A model generated the notes under the pieces. That model worked only from the letters and a program-made list of their open reading frames with translations. It did not search any database and had not been told where the DNA came from. Source: Pseudomonadota bacterium (GTDB lineage: Bacteria > Myxococcota > Polyangia > Polyangiales > Polyangiaceae). Taken from it: a stretch of 11,273 nt of DNA. Position numbers and translations under genes: made by a program. Shown piece after piece: positions 1-8,257 of the stretch; position 1 is the stretch's first letter; each line of letters opens with the position of its first letter. The stretch is taken from the NCBI GenBank assembly GCA_023419055.1, contig JAEZYO010000161.1:1-11273 (forward strand), in the 5' to 3' direction.

Positions 1-3000
1 TCTCCTGGGTGCCGCCGACGACGCCCGCGCCGCTTCTGCGCACCATGTTGCCGGAGTCGTCGTAGTAGAACTCGGCCACTGAGCTGCCGAGCGTTACCTT
101 CTGGACGGCGTGGGGTTTGACGTTCTCGCCCGGCAGGGCCGCGTAGCTGTAGGTGCCGACGCCGTCCTTCTTGGTGATGTTGCCGAGGTCGTCGTAGTCG
201 ATGTCGGTGGTGACACCGTTGACCGTGTACTCGTCGAGGCGGTCGAGGTCGTCGTGGTCGAAGGTCTCGTTGAAGGTGTCCGTGCCCGACTGACCGACGC
301 GCGCGAAGGCCTGCGTCCGGGCATCGATGTTGCCGTTGTCGTCGTATCCGTAGCTGATGTTCTGGAGCGCTTGGTTCGATGCCGTGCGCGTCACGAGCGA
401 AGAGAGGTAACCGGTGAGCGCTTCGTAGCCGTACGTCGTCTGGACGCCGTTGCCGAAGGACTCGCGCGCCACGCGATAGCCCTGAGAATCGTCCTCGATC
501 CTCCAGTAGTGCCGGGGCGATGCGCCGTCATCTTCCGTGACCGCGTCTAGATTGCCGACGGAGTCGTAGGCGTAGCGCACGCTGAATTGCGCGCTCGCAG
601 GCGGATTCGGAGTGGCGGGATCGGCCACGGAGGGCGGGTACTGAACTCGCTCGAGCTGGTTCTTCGTGTTGTAGTCGAGCGAGGTCGTGAAGGTTTGGCC
701 GGCGATGGTGCGTGCGATCGCGGTAACGAACGCTCGGTTGTCGAGCGGATCACCCGGCCGTGGCTCGTAGGTGTAGAGCTCCACGTGCCCGCTGGGGCTC
801 GTCGTCTCGACTAGACGCCCGAGCGCATTTTGCGACGCCGGGCCGTCGTAGTCGAACGTAGTGAGGTCGTCTCCCGCCGTGAGGGTTCGAAGACGGCCGA
901 GGTCGTCGTAGCTGTGGACGGTGGTCCGCCCTTCGGCGTCCTCGTAGCTCTCGAGTTGGTCGAACGCCGTGTACCGGTACTGCTTCGTGCCCGTGTCGCC
1001 GTCAGTATGGCTCAGCAGCCGACCGAGACTGTCCGTGACGAGGTCCGTGAGATTGCCGACTGAGTCCTCGATCTGACCGAGCTGTCCGAAAGCTTCGTAC
1101 CGGAAGTGATTTGCCGTGCGGCGAGCATCGACCGAGCGAATCACGTTCCCGCGATGATCGGAGAACGTGAAGGTGCGATTCGCCTTGGCGTCCCGGAAAC
1201 CTCGAATCGAGATTTCGTTGGTTTCTGCCAGCGCGACGCCAACCGGAGGTTGGAGGTTCTTTCCGCTCGCGTACTGGAAGCCGACGCTCGTCCCGTCAGG
1301 GAAGGTCTTGCTCACCAGCCGGTAGCGCTCGTCGTAGACGAAGCCGACTTTGCCCTGCGTTTCGTCGCCCGCCAGATGCGGCCGTGAGGCCTGAAGCATC
1401 AGCCCTCCAACGCGGTACTCGAACTCTTCGAAGACGTGCTTGCCGTCGAGCCCAGTGTTCTCGGTCTGCACCACCCGACCGAAAGAATCGAGACGGCGGA
1501 TCGACAGGTTGCCGGTCGTGAGCGACTCGACCTCGATTTCGAGCTGGGCAGGGAGCTCGAGCGTCGATCCGGTGGCCTCGCGGTAACGAGTTCGCACGGT
1601 CTCGGCCGCGCTCTGGTATTTCGCTTCACGACCGAAGCCGTCAAAGAACCGACGCTCGCCGACGCCGGTAGGGTCGACTCGCGTGATCACCCGTCCGTCG
1701 CGGGGATCGACCTTGAGATCCGTGCGGAGAGGGCTGCCCGGCAGGTCCATGACGACATGCTCGGGGAAAATCTGGTCCTCGTCGTAGCCGATGGTGGTCG
1801 AGCGCTCACCCTCGATGAGCACGCCGTCCTGATCGCGCCAGCTGCCGGCGATCGTCACCACCTCGATGTTGCGGAACAGGTCGTCGCTGCGGTCGAGGGT
1901 AACGACCTGCTTCAAGCTCGAGCCCGGAGCAGCGTCCGGCTCGCGGATGACCGATTCGAGCAGGCCGAATTCAGGGTCGAAGACATACTCGGTGACCCGC
2001 GTCGCCTGGGGAAGCTTGCCCGAGCTGTTCTCCACTGCGTCCGTCACTGCCCGGCGCTTGGGCAGGCTGATCAGCCAGGCGTCCGCGTAGGCAGGATCGT
2101 CGAGGTATTGGAAGTCGATGGTTGTTTGGCTCGAGGACAAGACCTCTGCACTGTTGAAGCTGACGGGGTTCGACTCGACCTCCGACTGCGAGACCACATT
2201 TCCATAGCCGTCGGTCTCTAGATCGACCTCTCGCCGAAGGAGATCGAACCGAGTCGTGACGCCTGGTGACTCTGAAAGGGTCTCCGTCAAGCTGTCGAGC
2301 GCAACGAAGGGCCTCCCCGCGGTCGACTCCTGCACGACGAACTGGTTCACTCGTACGGCTTGTTGCTGGACGCGCTCCCTCTCGATTGGCGACTGTGCGA
2401 AGCCGCTGCGTTCGCTCCTACTCGTCACCCGACCTGCATTCGGGAAAAAGCGATAGTCCTCGTCGAACTCGTAGGTTCTGCTTCCGGTAGAGACGTTCCG
2501 AATCAGCGCGCCACTCGGTTCGACCTCTTCGACCCACCGGCGACTAATGCCCAGGAAGCCTCTGCCGTAGAAGCCCCGGTACGCTTCGGCGTAGCGAAGA
2601 CGGACCTGGCGATCGGTCTTGTGTTGGTCCGGCGCGAACTCGTGTTTCAGGAAGTACGAGCTGACCAGGAACGGCTGGCGAGTCTGGCAACGAACGTGTG
2701 GATCGTCCCACTCCTCGCAAGCCTCGTACGTGCGGTGCACCTGGTTGTCGGCGAACACCTGTTCGGACTCGTACGCTACCTCGACTCGCTTGCCGACGCC
2801 ATCGGTGACCGCCGTGAGCAAGTGTTCGCGACCGAACTCGCCGTAGCTCACGACGAGCGCCCCGTTGCTGTCGATTTGTAGCAGATCGACGCTGCCGTCG
2901 CCGTCTGCGTCCGCGAGTGTGTGTGTCGGCAGCATGCCAACCTTGCCGTCGCTGCCCGTCCCCGAAGGATGCGGCACCGCGGGCTGCGGGAACATCTGCA

Positions 3001-6000
3001 GACTGCTCGGATCGAACGGCGCGGGATCCATGACGAGCGAGGGCTGTGCCCACGAATCGAGTGTGCAGCCGGCTTCGGTGCAGATCGTGCCGCGTCCGAG
3101 CACGGTCCGGTCGAACTGCCACACTTGACTCTTGCCCGGGAACTCGCCGTCGAGGCGTTCAATGGGCCGCAGCAAGTCCTGGTAGCCGTCACCGTTGTAG
3201 TCGATGGCCAACGAGTTCTTGATGCTGTAGGCCGTGGGGCGAGTGACATCGTTCAGGAACTCGACGTCGAACGAGCCATAGGCAGGCCGTCCACCGTCGA
3301 AGTAACCTCCGAGGTTCGTGTAAATCATCGGAGTCGGCTTGCCCGGGTTGGCTCCGAGCTTGCTCTGCAAGACGAACACGTCTTTCAGACCGTCGCCGTT
3401 CAGATCGAGGTAGCGCACCAAGCCGGCTTCGTCCGCTTGCTTGAGCTCGATGCCCGGTAGGCCGCTGACAGGATGCCAGGCAACGGGTCCGTTGAACGGA
3501 GCTGCGTTGAACCGTGCCCATTCCACTCTGCTGGTTTCGAGATCGGTCGACCAGCGCAACACATCGTCAACCCCGTCCCCGTCGACGTCGAAGACGACGA
3601 TAGGTGCTTCCGCCGTGCAGCCGAAGGTCACCCCGAACGAAGAGGCGCTCTCCTCGAAGGCCCCGTCGGCAAGGCGCCGGTACCACGCAGCTTCGGCGCC
3701 GGTGCAGAGAAACAGGTCCTTCAGTCCGTCACCGTCGATGTCGATGAAGCGGGGTGCGAGGTTCCCGTCGACCAGAACGTCCAAGATCCTGAAAGGGACG
3801 GCGTAGAACGGGCTTGAACCCCAACCGCTCGCATACACGTCGAAGGTCACGTTCTTGTAGGAGCAGGGGTCGAGGATGTCGTCTCGGCCGTCGTTATCCC
3901 AGTCGAAGACCGTTTGCTGAGAGGGACATCCTCGAATGCCCGCCTGCATCACCGTGTAAGGCTCGCCAGTCCGGCTGCCCGTGGCGCGGTAGAGCATCCA
4001 GACGTGCGCCCTACCGGTAGTACTGGTCGCGACCTCTTGGTTGACCAGAAAGTCGTCCCGGCCATCCCCGTTCTGGTCGAGCACGATCCAGGGCGACGGT
4101 TCGAAAGTGCCGGCGACGTTGTTCATCGGCGTGAGCGTCGAGAGGTTCTTGACGGTCACCTCTCCCCCGGCGAAACCTTGCCGGTCCGCGTACTCGAACG
4201 TCGTCGGAGGCTTGCAGGTCGAGATCCCCCTGTAGGCGCATTCTTCGATGCTCTCGAGGCGACTGATTCCGGGGTCGGGGATCTGCGCGCCGGGGGCGCC
4301 GAGCGGCGCTTGCTCGTAATGGAGGTCGTAGGTGCGAGCCGTGACGCCAGCCAGCTCGGTGGAGATCTGGTAGAGGAGCTTCGAGCGCGCTACCCGGGCG
4401 CCACCGCGGCTGTAACCGTTCATATAGTCGGGGCGCGCGTCGACATAGTGAAACTTGACGAGTCGACTGTGCGGCGCAGCTTCCACGTCACCTCGCTCTA
4501 GGCCACCGTACGCAATCGAATCGAGCCAGAACTCGACCGTCTGAATGGTCGGGGTGACTCCCGCAGCTTGACCATCTGCGTTCTCGAACTTCCCGTATTC
4601 GTACGAGATATGGTTCCCGACTCGGTCCTCGACCTTCGCGAGCGCCCAGGCGCGCACCAGGCCGATTGACTTGTCGCGGTACAGACGCGATCGCGGCGTG
4701 TGGCCGTACGTGAAGATGCGCCCATCCTTCCTGAAGACCCGAAAGTAGAGCTCGCCATCGTCGTCGAGCGCGTAGATCTTAGAGAAGGTGTCGATTTCGG
4801 TGCGGTACTCGGCGAACGTACCGAAGTGCGTGCCAGAGATCAGGACGAGCGGCTGTCCGTCGAGGCATAGCTGATCCTCGGTGTTGTACTGGACCGGCAT
4901 CGCCCAGTCGCTGATCGCAAAGATCTTCGGGCAGCGACTGATGCTGGATAGCCCTTCGAGCGACCAGCCCACGCCCAGCGGGCCGTTGCCACTCTTCGAC
5001 GTGTATGAGAGGGAGAGCTCGGGCTCGAGACCGCGTCCAGGCGGGACAGCGATCGGCACGGTGTAGGTCGCGGAGCCTTCACTGTTCACCGCGAACGAAC
5101 CGGCGAGGGCGCCAGCGGCATCGAGCTCGAGTTCGTCATAAGGCAGGAGCGGCGGCACTTGGAGCACCGCGCCCGTCTGGCGCTCGAGCGATTCGAGGAC
5201 CAGCTCTTCATCGCCAAAGGCGTCGACACACTTGCCCTGAACACAAGCGCTTTCGGCTCCGCAGTCCGATCCGCAAGCGATGCCGTAGCTCGGGTCGTCG
5301 CCACACTCCCGATTCGCGCAAACGTCGGCAGGCACCTGCGGGCAGAGACCGCAAGTGTCTGACGTTCCCCCACAGGGCTGCCGAGTGGGGTTCGGGTCCA
5401 AACAAGCCTGGGGCAGGCACACATTGAGCTCGGGCTCGAGACCGACACGCCAGCCCGCAGCTCGTAAGCAGGCGTAACCCGCCTCGCAATCGGCATCGAT
5501 CCGGCAACCTGGCTCGCGAGGACCGCAGAACCCGACACACTTTCCACCGCAGCCGTTGCCAGGGTCGTCTCCACACTGCTTGTTCTCGCAGCTGGGCGTG
5601 CAGGCGCACTCACCGCAGAGATCGGTCCTCTTCCCACAGGCAGTGAGCGCCGGGTCAGTCGTACAGGCCGGGGGCAGGCAGACGTTCTGCGCGAGCGCAC
5701 CGTGCATCGGCCCCTGCCCGATCGCGCATTGCTCATTACCCGGGCAGTCCGCGTCGGCCTCGCATTCGACGAAGGGCTCACAGGCTCCGCAAGGCGCGCC
5801 GGCATAGCCACAGCCGGTGCCGAAGCGGTTCTGACTGCAGGCCACCGGCTCGCAGGTTCGGGTACCACGCGCTTTTCGGTGATGGGGCCCATTCGCTTCC
5901 GGCGGGCACACCATGCCCGCCTCGCAATCGTCGTCGGACGTGCACGATCCTTCTCCGCCGTCACAGGGACAGAGGCCATCGCAGGTGTCGGAGTTCGGGT

Positions 6001-7600
6001 CGCAGAAGTTCTCTGGCTCTAGCGGCTCGTGGGTGATCGTCGTGTTCTGATGAGCGATGACGCGATTGCCGTAGAATGCACCTCGATGACCGAGGGTCGT
6101 CGTGGAAAGGTCAATCAGCCCGCGCGGCGCCACGACGATGCCGTGGAACGCACTCTCGGCCCAGAACGCACCATTCGCGACTCCGAACAGGACGTTGCGC
6201 GCGGTGGGGTCCGCGTACTCGTTGGTTCCGCGGAATTGCACCGCGTCCTTCACATAGATCGAGATCGGGCCGCTGTTCTGAAGCTCGAGGACAGCCTGCG
6301 GATCGACGACGAGAGACTTGAAGTAATAGGTGGAACCGGCGCTCAGTCTGAGGCGTGCGCGCGATTTCACGTAGACGTCGCCCCAGGCTCCGGGCGAAAG
6401 CGTCCCAGTCGGCGGATAAACTTGGTCGGTTTGGATGTCGAGCGAACCCTGGCTCTGACGAGGCCAGGGGACCGTCCAGGAATAGCGGCGAGCGGGCGTC
6501 AGGTTGGCGCTCGATTCGGTAGTGCCGTTGACGACTGTGCCGGTTTGCACGTCTATACCTGCCGCTGCCGAGGCATTCCCATGCACGTGGGATCCGCGGA
6601 GGACGAGATAAGGCTCAGACCAGACGTTCTGAACCTCCGTGCTGACGCCTAGATCTGCGAGCAGCCCTGCTTGCGCCCCCACGGCAGATACCGACGCAAA
6701 AGCGCCGGTGGGCTCGACCAACTTGACGCCGTCGTGAACGCTCAGGTTGCCGGCGTACGAAGCCAGTGCCACGTCGTCGCGAGCGACTCCCCGGGGAACC
6801 TCGATCCAGAACTCGACCGGGTCGAAGGACGGCTCGCCTCCGGTACCGCCCCCACCCGAAGTTCCGCCAGCTCCCGCGCTGCCCGAAGCGCCGGCGGAAG
6901 CCCCGCTCGAGCCCGCACTGCTGGATGCTCCAGCGGTGCTGCCCCCGCTCGATGGTCCGCCGTCAGAGGTGCTACTCGAGCCGGAGTCCGGAGCACCTGC
7001 ATCGAACTCGTCAGGCTGACCAAACTGAATGCGATCGAGGAGCCACGGACCCGCAGCGTCGCTGACGTTGAGCTTCACCTCGACGGTAAGGTCGGTGAAC
7101 GCCGCGCTGAGGGCTTGCTTCTGCGCTGCGCTCAGCGGGAACGTGTAGCGCTGGTACTGCCCGACGTTGCTCGCTGTGAGCGCCTGCGTCCCGAGATCCG
7201 CATAATGCAGGCTCTGGGATGGGAGCTTCAGGCTAAGGTTGAGCGTGCCGAGCCAGTTTGGGTTGGGCGCTGGCTGCGGGTAGTAGACGTCGATGGTGAC
7301 GCTATCACCCACCGTGCCGAGTGAGCTCAGCGCCGCGCTCGTGAACGTCGCGCTCTGCGTGTGCGATGCAGCCAGGGCGTGCTCGCCTTCGACGCGGTTT
7401 GAGCTGGCTGAGATCGTTCCCAGCGTGGTCTGCCAGTCTTGGCCGACCGCCTCGAACGAAAGGATGCGAGCGTTCGAGGACAGCGCCTCGTGCAGCATCC
7501 TCGTGTCGGCTTCGTCGCGCGCGCGATCCCCGCTACACGCGCCGAACAAACCGATGGCCAACAGAAGGAACGAGCGAACAAACCCGTGCGACTGGCCCAT
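1..7600 (-). CDS. Giant SpvB/TcdB-like FG-GAP and RHS-repeat protein, secreted or lipid-anchored (C-terminus beyond left edge)
   Basis: One open frame of 2533 codons without a stop; the C-terminus lies outside the window. The start ATG at 7600 is preceded by AAGGGAGGG and opens a lipoprotein-like leader (hydrophobic FLLLAIGLFGA, then Cys22, then Ser). Order of modules by residue: 46-191 a jelly-roll-like domain ending in LLDRIQF; about 195-257 a Gly/Ser/Ala linker; about 258-529 a beta-rich domain; about 532-794 a Cys-rich region; about 831-1144 SpvB N-terminal domain (ELSLSYTSKSGNGPLGVGWS); about 1170-1580 seven DxDGDGxxD FG-GAP loops; about 1584-1690 a TcdB-middle-like segment (GVGKRVEVAYESE, YGRGFLGISRRW); about 1780 onward YD/RHS repeats. 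From SpvB onward this is the order known for TcB-TcC, where RHS repeats form a shell around a toxic C-terminus. A secreted toxin or contact-dependent surface protein is inferred; no TcA partner is visible in the window. Confidence 0.9.
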   Translation of the reverse strand, partial: MGQSHGFVRSFLLLAIGLFGACSGDRARDEADTRMLHEALSSNARILSFEAVGQDWQTTLGTISASSNRVEGEHALAASHTQSATFTSAALSSLGTVGDSVTIDVYYPQPAPNPNWLGTLNLSLKLPSQSLHYADLGTQALTASNVGQYQRYTFPLSAAQKQALSAAFTDLTVEVKLNVSDAAGPWLLDRIQFGQPDEFDAGAPDSGSSSTSDGGPSSGGSTAGASSSAGSSGASAGASGSAGAGGTSGGGGTGGEPSFDPVEFWIEVPRGVARDDVALASYAGNLSVHDGVKLVEPTGAFASVSAVGAQAGLLADLGVSTEVQNVWSEPYLVLRGSHVHGNASAAAGIDVQTGTVVNGTTESSANLTPARRYSWTVPWPRQSQGSLDIQTDQVYPPTGTLSPGAWGDVYVKSRARLRLSAGSTYYFKSLVVDPQAVLELQNSGPISIYVKDAVQFRGTNEYADPTARNVLFGVANGAFWAESAFHGIVVAPRGLIDLSTTTLGHRGAFYGNRVIAHQNTTITHEPLEPENFCDPNSDTCDGLCPCDGGEGSCTSDDDCEAGMVCPPEANGPHHRKARGTRTCEPVACSQNRFGTGCGYAGAPCGACEPFVECEADADCPGNEQCAIGQGPMHGALAQNVCLPPACTTDPALTACGKRTDLCGECACTPSCENKQCGDDPGNGCGGKCVGFCGPREPGCRIDADCEAGYACLRAAGWRVGLEPELNVCLPQACLDPNPTRQPCGGTSDTCGLCPQVPADVCANRECGDDPSYGIACGSDCGAESACVQGKCVDAFGDEELVLESLERQTGAVLQVPPLLPYDELELDAAGALAGSFAVNSEGSATYTVPIAVPPGRGLEPELSLSYTSKSGNGPLGVGWSLEGLSSISRCPKIFAISDWAMPVQYNTEDQLCLDGQPLVLISGTHFGTFAEYRTEIDTFSKIYALDDDGELYFRVFRKDGRIFTYGHTPRSRLYRDKSIGLVRAWALAKVEDRVGNHISYEYGKFENADGQAAGVTPTIQTVEFWLDSIAYGGLERGDVEAAPHSRLVKFHYVDARPDYMNGYSRGGARVARSKLLYQISTELAGVTARTYDLHYEQAPLGAPGAQIPDPGISRLESIEECAYRGISTCKPPTTFEYADRQGFAGGEVTVKNLSTLTPMNNVAGTFEPSPWIVLDQNGDGRDDFLVNQEVATSTTGRAHVWMLYRATGSRTGEPYTVMQAGIRGCPSQQTVFDWDNDGRDDILDPCSYKNVTFDVYASGWGSSPFYAVPFRILDVLVDGNLAPRFIDIDGDGLKDLFLCTGAEAAWYRRLADGAFEESASSFGVTFGCTAEAPIVVFDVDGDGVDDVLRWSTDLETSRVEWARFNAAPFNGPVAWHPVSGLPGIELKQADEAGLVRYLDLNGDGLKDVFVLQSKLGANPGKPTPMIYTNLGGYFDGGRPAYGSFDVEFLNDVTRPTAYSIKNSLAIDYNGDGYQDLLRPIERLDGEFPGKSQVWQFDRTVLGRGTICTEAGCTLDSWAQPSLVMDPAPFDPSSLQMFPQPAVPHPSGTGSDGKVGMLPTHTLADADGDGSVDLLQIDSNGALVVSYGEFGREHLLTAVTDGVGKRVEVAYESEQVFADNQVHRTYEACEEWDDPHVRCQTRQPFLVSSYFLKHEFAPDQHKTDRQVRLRYAEAYRGFYGRGFLGISRRWVEEVEPSGALIRNVSTGSRTYEFDEDYRFFPNAGRVTSRSERSGFAQSPIERERVQQQAVRVNQFVVQESTAGRPFVALDSLTETLSESPGVTTRFDLLRREVDLETDGYGNVVSQSEVESNPVSFNSAEVLSSSQTTIDFQYLDDPAYADAWLISLPKRRAVTDAVENSSGKLPQATRVTEYVFDPEFGLLESVIREPDAAPGSSLKQVVTLDRSDDLFRNIEVVTIAGSWRDQDGVLIEGERSTTIGYDEDQIFPEHVVMDLPGSPLRTDLKVDPRDGRVITRVDPTGVGERRFFDGFGREAKYQSAAETVRTRYREATGSTLELPAQLEIEVESLTTGNLSIRRLDSFGRVVQTENTGLDGKHVFEEFEYRVGGLMLQASRPHLAGDETQGKVGFVYDERYRLVSKTFPDGTSVGFQYASGKNLQPPVGVALAETNEISIRGFRDAKANRTFTFSDHRGNVIRSVDARRTANHFRYEAFGQLGQIEDSVGNLTDLVTDSLGRLLSHTDGDTGTKQYRYTAFDQLESYEDAEGRTTVHSYDDLGRLRTLTAGDDLTTFDYDGPASQNALGRLVETTSPSGHVELYTYEPRPGDPLDNRAFVTAIARTIAGQTFTTSLDYNTKNQLERVQYPPSVADPATPNPPASAQFSVRYAYDSVGNLDAVTEDDGASPRHYWRIEDDSQGYRVARESFGNGVQTTYGYEALTGYLSSLVTRTASNQALQNISYGYDDNGNIDARTQAFARVGQSGTDTFNETFDHDDLDRLDEYTVNGVTTDIDYDDLGNITKKDGVGTYSYAALPGENVKPHAVQKVTLGSSVAEFYYDDSGNMVRRSGAGVVGGTQE
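2..2262 (-). repeat. YD/RHS repeat array (continues off the left edge)
   Basis: From about residue 1780 on, degenerate YD units recur, including LETDGYGNVVSQ, RRLDSFGRVVQTEN, VHSYDDLGRLRTL, VRYAYDSVGNLDAV, ISYGYDDNGNIDAR, IDYDDLGNITKKDG and FYYDDSGNMVRRSG. RHS/YD repeats form the spiral beta-sheet shell that encloses a C-terminal effector in TcC and RHS toxins. The RHS core motif (DPxGRY-like) and the variable C-terminal domain have not been reached at the window edge, so the effector cannot be named. Confidence 0.9.
2868..4095 (-). repeat. Seven FG-GAP/VCBS calcium-loop repeats in the giant protein
   Basis: Seven copies of a DxDGDGxxD-type loop are readable at roughly 4039-4095, 3861-3912, 3703-3760, 3550-3610, 3360-3425, 3160-3215 and 2868-2930 (DQNGDGRDD, DWDNDGRDD, DIDGDGLKD, DVDGDGVDD, DLNGDGLKD, DYNGDGYQD, DADGDGSVD). 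In TcB proteins such repeats build the beta-propeller that docks onto TcA; elsewhere FG-GAP propellers bind ligands in integrin-like fashion. The Asp/Asn ligands are intact in every copy, so calcium binding is likely. Confidence 0.9.
5342..5944 (-). repeat. Three tandem Cys-rich repeats in the giant protein
   Basis: Three imperfect units of about 53-55 codons occupy 5780-5944, 5606-5764 and 5342-5506. Each shows a C-x4-D/A-D-C start, a following Cys, then a CxPxAC-like motif (NVCLPPAC, NVCLPQAC, RTCEPVAC), and ends in CGxC. Between or after units lies a second motif repeated twice, CxNxxCGDDP followed by further Cys (QCGDDPGNGCGGKC; ECGDDPSYGIAC). The whole region holds about 40 cysteines, which implies a disulfide-stabilised exported module resembling the Cys-rich repeats of other myxobacterial surface proteins. 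Confidence 0.8.
6010..6830 (-). other. Beta-rich extracellular domain (residues about 258-529) of the giant protein
   Basis: This segment opens with DPVEFWIEVPRG and contains stretches such as LSPGAWGDVYVKSRARLRLS and LELQNSGPISIYVKDAVQF. They resemble the repeating strands of single-stranded beta-helix or 'choice-of-anchor' domains found in bacterial surface proteins. The family assignment is from memory of sequence style and is uncertain. It sits directly before the Cys-rich repeats and probably forms part of an exposed stalk. Confidence 0.5.
6830..7010 (-). repeat. Gly/Ser/Ala low-complexity linker within the giant protein
   Basis: About 60 codons are almost entirely Gly, Ser, Ala and Thr (for example SAGAGGTSGGGGTGG). 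They separate the N-terminal jelly-roll-like domain from the next beta-rich domain. Linkers of this style are common in secreted myxobacterial lipoproteins. It is probably a flexible extracellular spacer. Confidence 0.8.
7536..7600 (-). other. Predicted lipoprotein signal peptide of the giant protein
   Basis: Residues 1-22 read as a short N-region with Arg9, a hydrophobic core (FLLLAIGLFGA) and a Cys at position 22 followed by Ser-Gly-Asp. The -3 residue is Phe, which is not the commonest lipobox choice, so cleavage by signal peptidase II is likely but not certain; otherwise it would act as an ordinary Sec signal or anchor. The Ser at +2 would fit outer-membrane sorting under the E. coli rule, which may not hold in this organism. 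Confidence 0.6.
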
Positions 7601-7604
7601 GAGG

Positions 7605-7613
7605 CCCTCCCTT
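7605..7613 (-). promoter_or_regulatory. Shine-Dalgarno site of the giant SpvB/RHS gene
   Basis: The minus strand reads AAGGGAGGG a few bases before the ATG at 7600. It supports this start over any internal Met, and the chosen start also yields a complete export leader. No convincing -35/-10 pair was identified upstream. Confidence 0.6.
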
Positions 7614-8033
7614 GAGCTCCGCGCCCCCGACGGATGAGCAGCTGTGATCGGTCACGCGGTCATCGCCGACCAATCCCTGCCGCTCAACCCGTCCGGACCA
7701 CCTGCTCCATGCGAACCACGAATAGGCTCAATCGATAACATGCGGCAGTGATTCTGTGAAGGGCTGGCATCGCGTTGTTGGGCGACGCTTCCAGTGGTGC
7801 GACACGTGCGTGCAGTTGACGAGGTGTACCAGCTTCGCCGGGAACGGCCTGCACGCAGGCAGCACTCGATCTGACAGTGGCAATGCTTCGACTTCCTTCA
7901 CCTCGACAAGGAACCAACCGATGTCTCGGGATCGTCGAAAATCGTTCGCGTTCGCTTGCGTCCGTGCACGAGACCCGCGCCAACCACCAGATCGATGCGC
8001 GTTCTCGATTGGACCGACGTGATCGACGTCGAA

Positions 8034-8257
8034 CTAGACGAGGCGGTGGCCGTAGCGGGGCACGCAACACTCCTCGCACGCCTTGAACGGCTTCAACTCG
8101 TCGAACCAGCGGGTTTCACGGTCGAGCCACCCGCACACCTCAGCGATCCCCTCAACGATCGCATGAGGCAAGACGCATAGCCTAGCGACAATGCGTCGCG
8201 AGTCGCAGCTGCGATGCGACGCGGGAATCCATCGTGTCGCCGACGCGTTGAGGAGGC
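8034..8257 (-). pseudogene. C-terminal remnant of an unidentified Cys-containing protein
   Basis: On the minus strand one frame is open from inside the IS4 element down to a TAG at 8034-8036. Its last 45 or so codons read convincingly (EVCGWLDRETRWFDELKPF followed by KACEECCVPRYGHRLV and stop), with mostly G/C third positions. No start codon is seen in the segment nearest the IS, and the open frame runs into transposase antisense, as expected if the insertion removed the 5' part. After the stop the same frame stays open for about 100 codons (with DIGWFLVEVKEVEALPLSDR), which could be another decayed fragment. I do not recognise the family. Confidence 0.3.
8250..8256 (+). promoter_or_regulatory. 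Shine-Dalgarno-like GAGGAGG before the transposase N-terminal ORF
   Basis: GAGGAGG lies immediately before the ATG at 8258, with only one base between its 3' end and the start codon. Pairing through its upstream half would give a usable spacing of about four bases. It supports 8258 as the original transposase start, as does the family-like N-terminus that follows. Confidence 0.4.

Larger units (their letters stand above)
7601..8257. other. Gene-poor interval with decayed coding sequence
   Basis: This 657-base interval lies between the divergent starts of the giant gene and the IS4 transposase. It must hold the giant gene's promoter, but I could not pick out a convincing -35/-10 pair, rho-independent terminator or tRNA. 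Its right part (about 8034-8257) has minus-strand coding character and is listed separately. Several short frames on both strands read well but match no family I recognise. The left terminal repeat of the IS4 element would be expected close to 8200-8257 and was not identified. Confidence 0.5.

Noticed and set aside
94..330. gtcgtcgta-rich stretch resembling a microsatellite
   Set aside because: It encodes Asp/Tyr-rich YD repeat residues in the giant gene; the triplet bias reflects the protein sequence rather than a separate DNA repeat.
1436..2221. 261-codon plus-strand ORF
   Set aside because: Antisense to the RHS part of the giant gene; no recognisable domain, and long antisense frames are expected in GC-rich coding DNA.
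5086..5979. 297-codon minus-strand ORF in another frame of the Cys-rich region
   Set aside because: It lies wholly inside the giant gene on the same strand in a different frame, its product is a low-complexity Arg/Ser/Ala-rich sequence, and the in-frame product has clear domains.
7601..8257. CRISPR array, tRNA or riboswitch in the gene-poor interval
   Set aside because: No regularly spaced direct repeats, cloverleaf or conserved aptamer-like sequence could be seen by eye.
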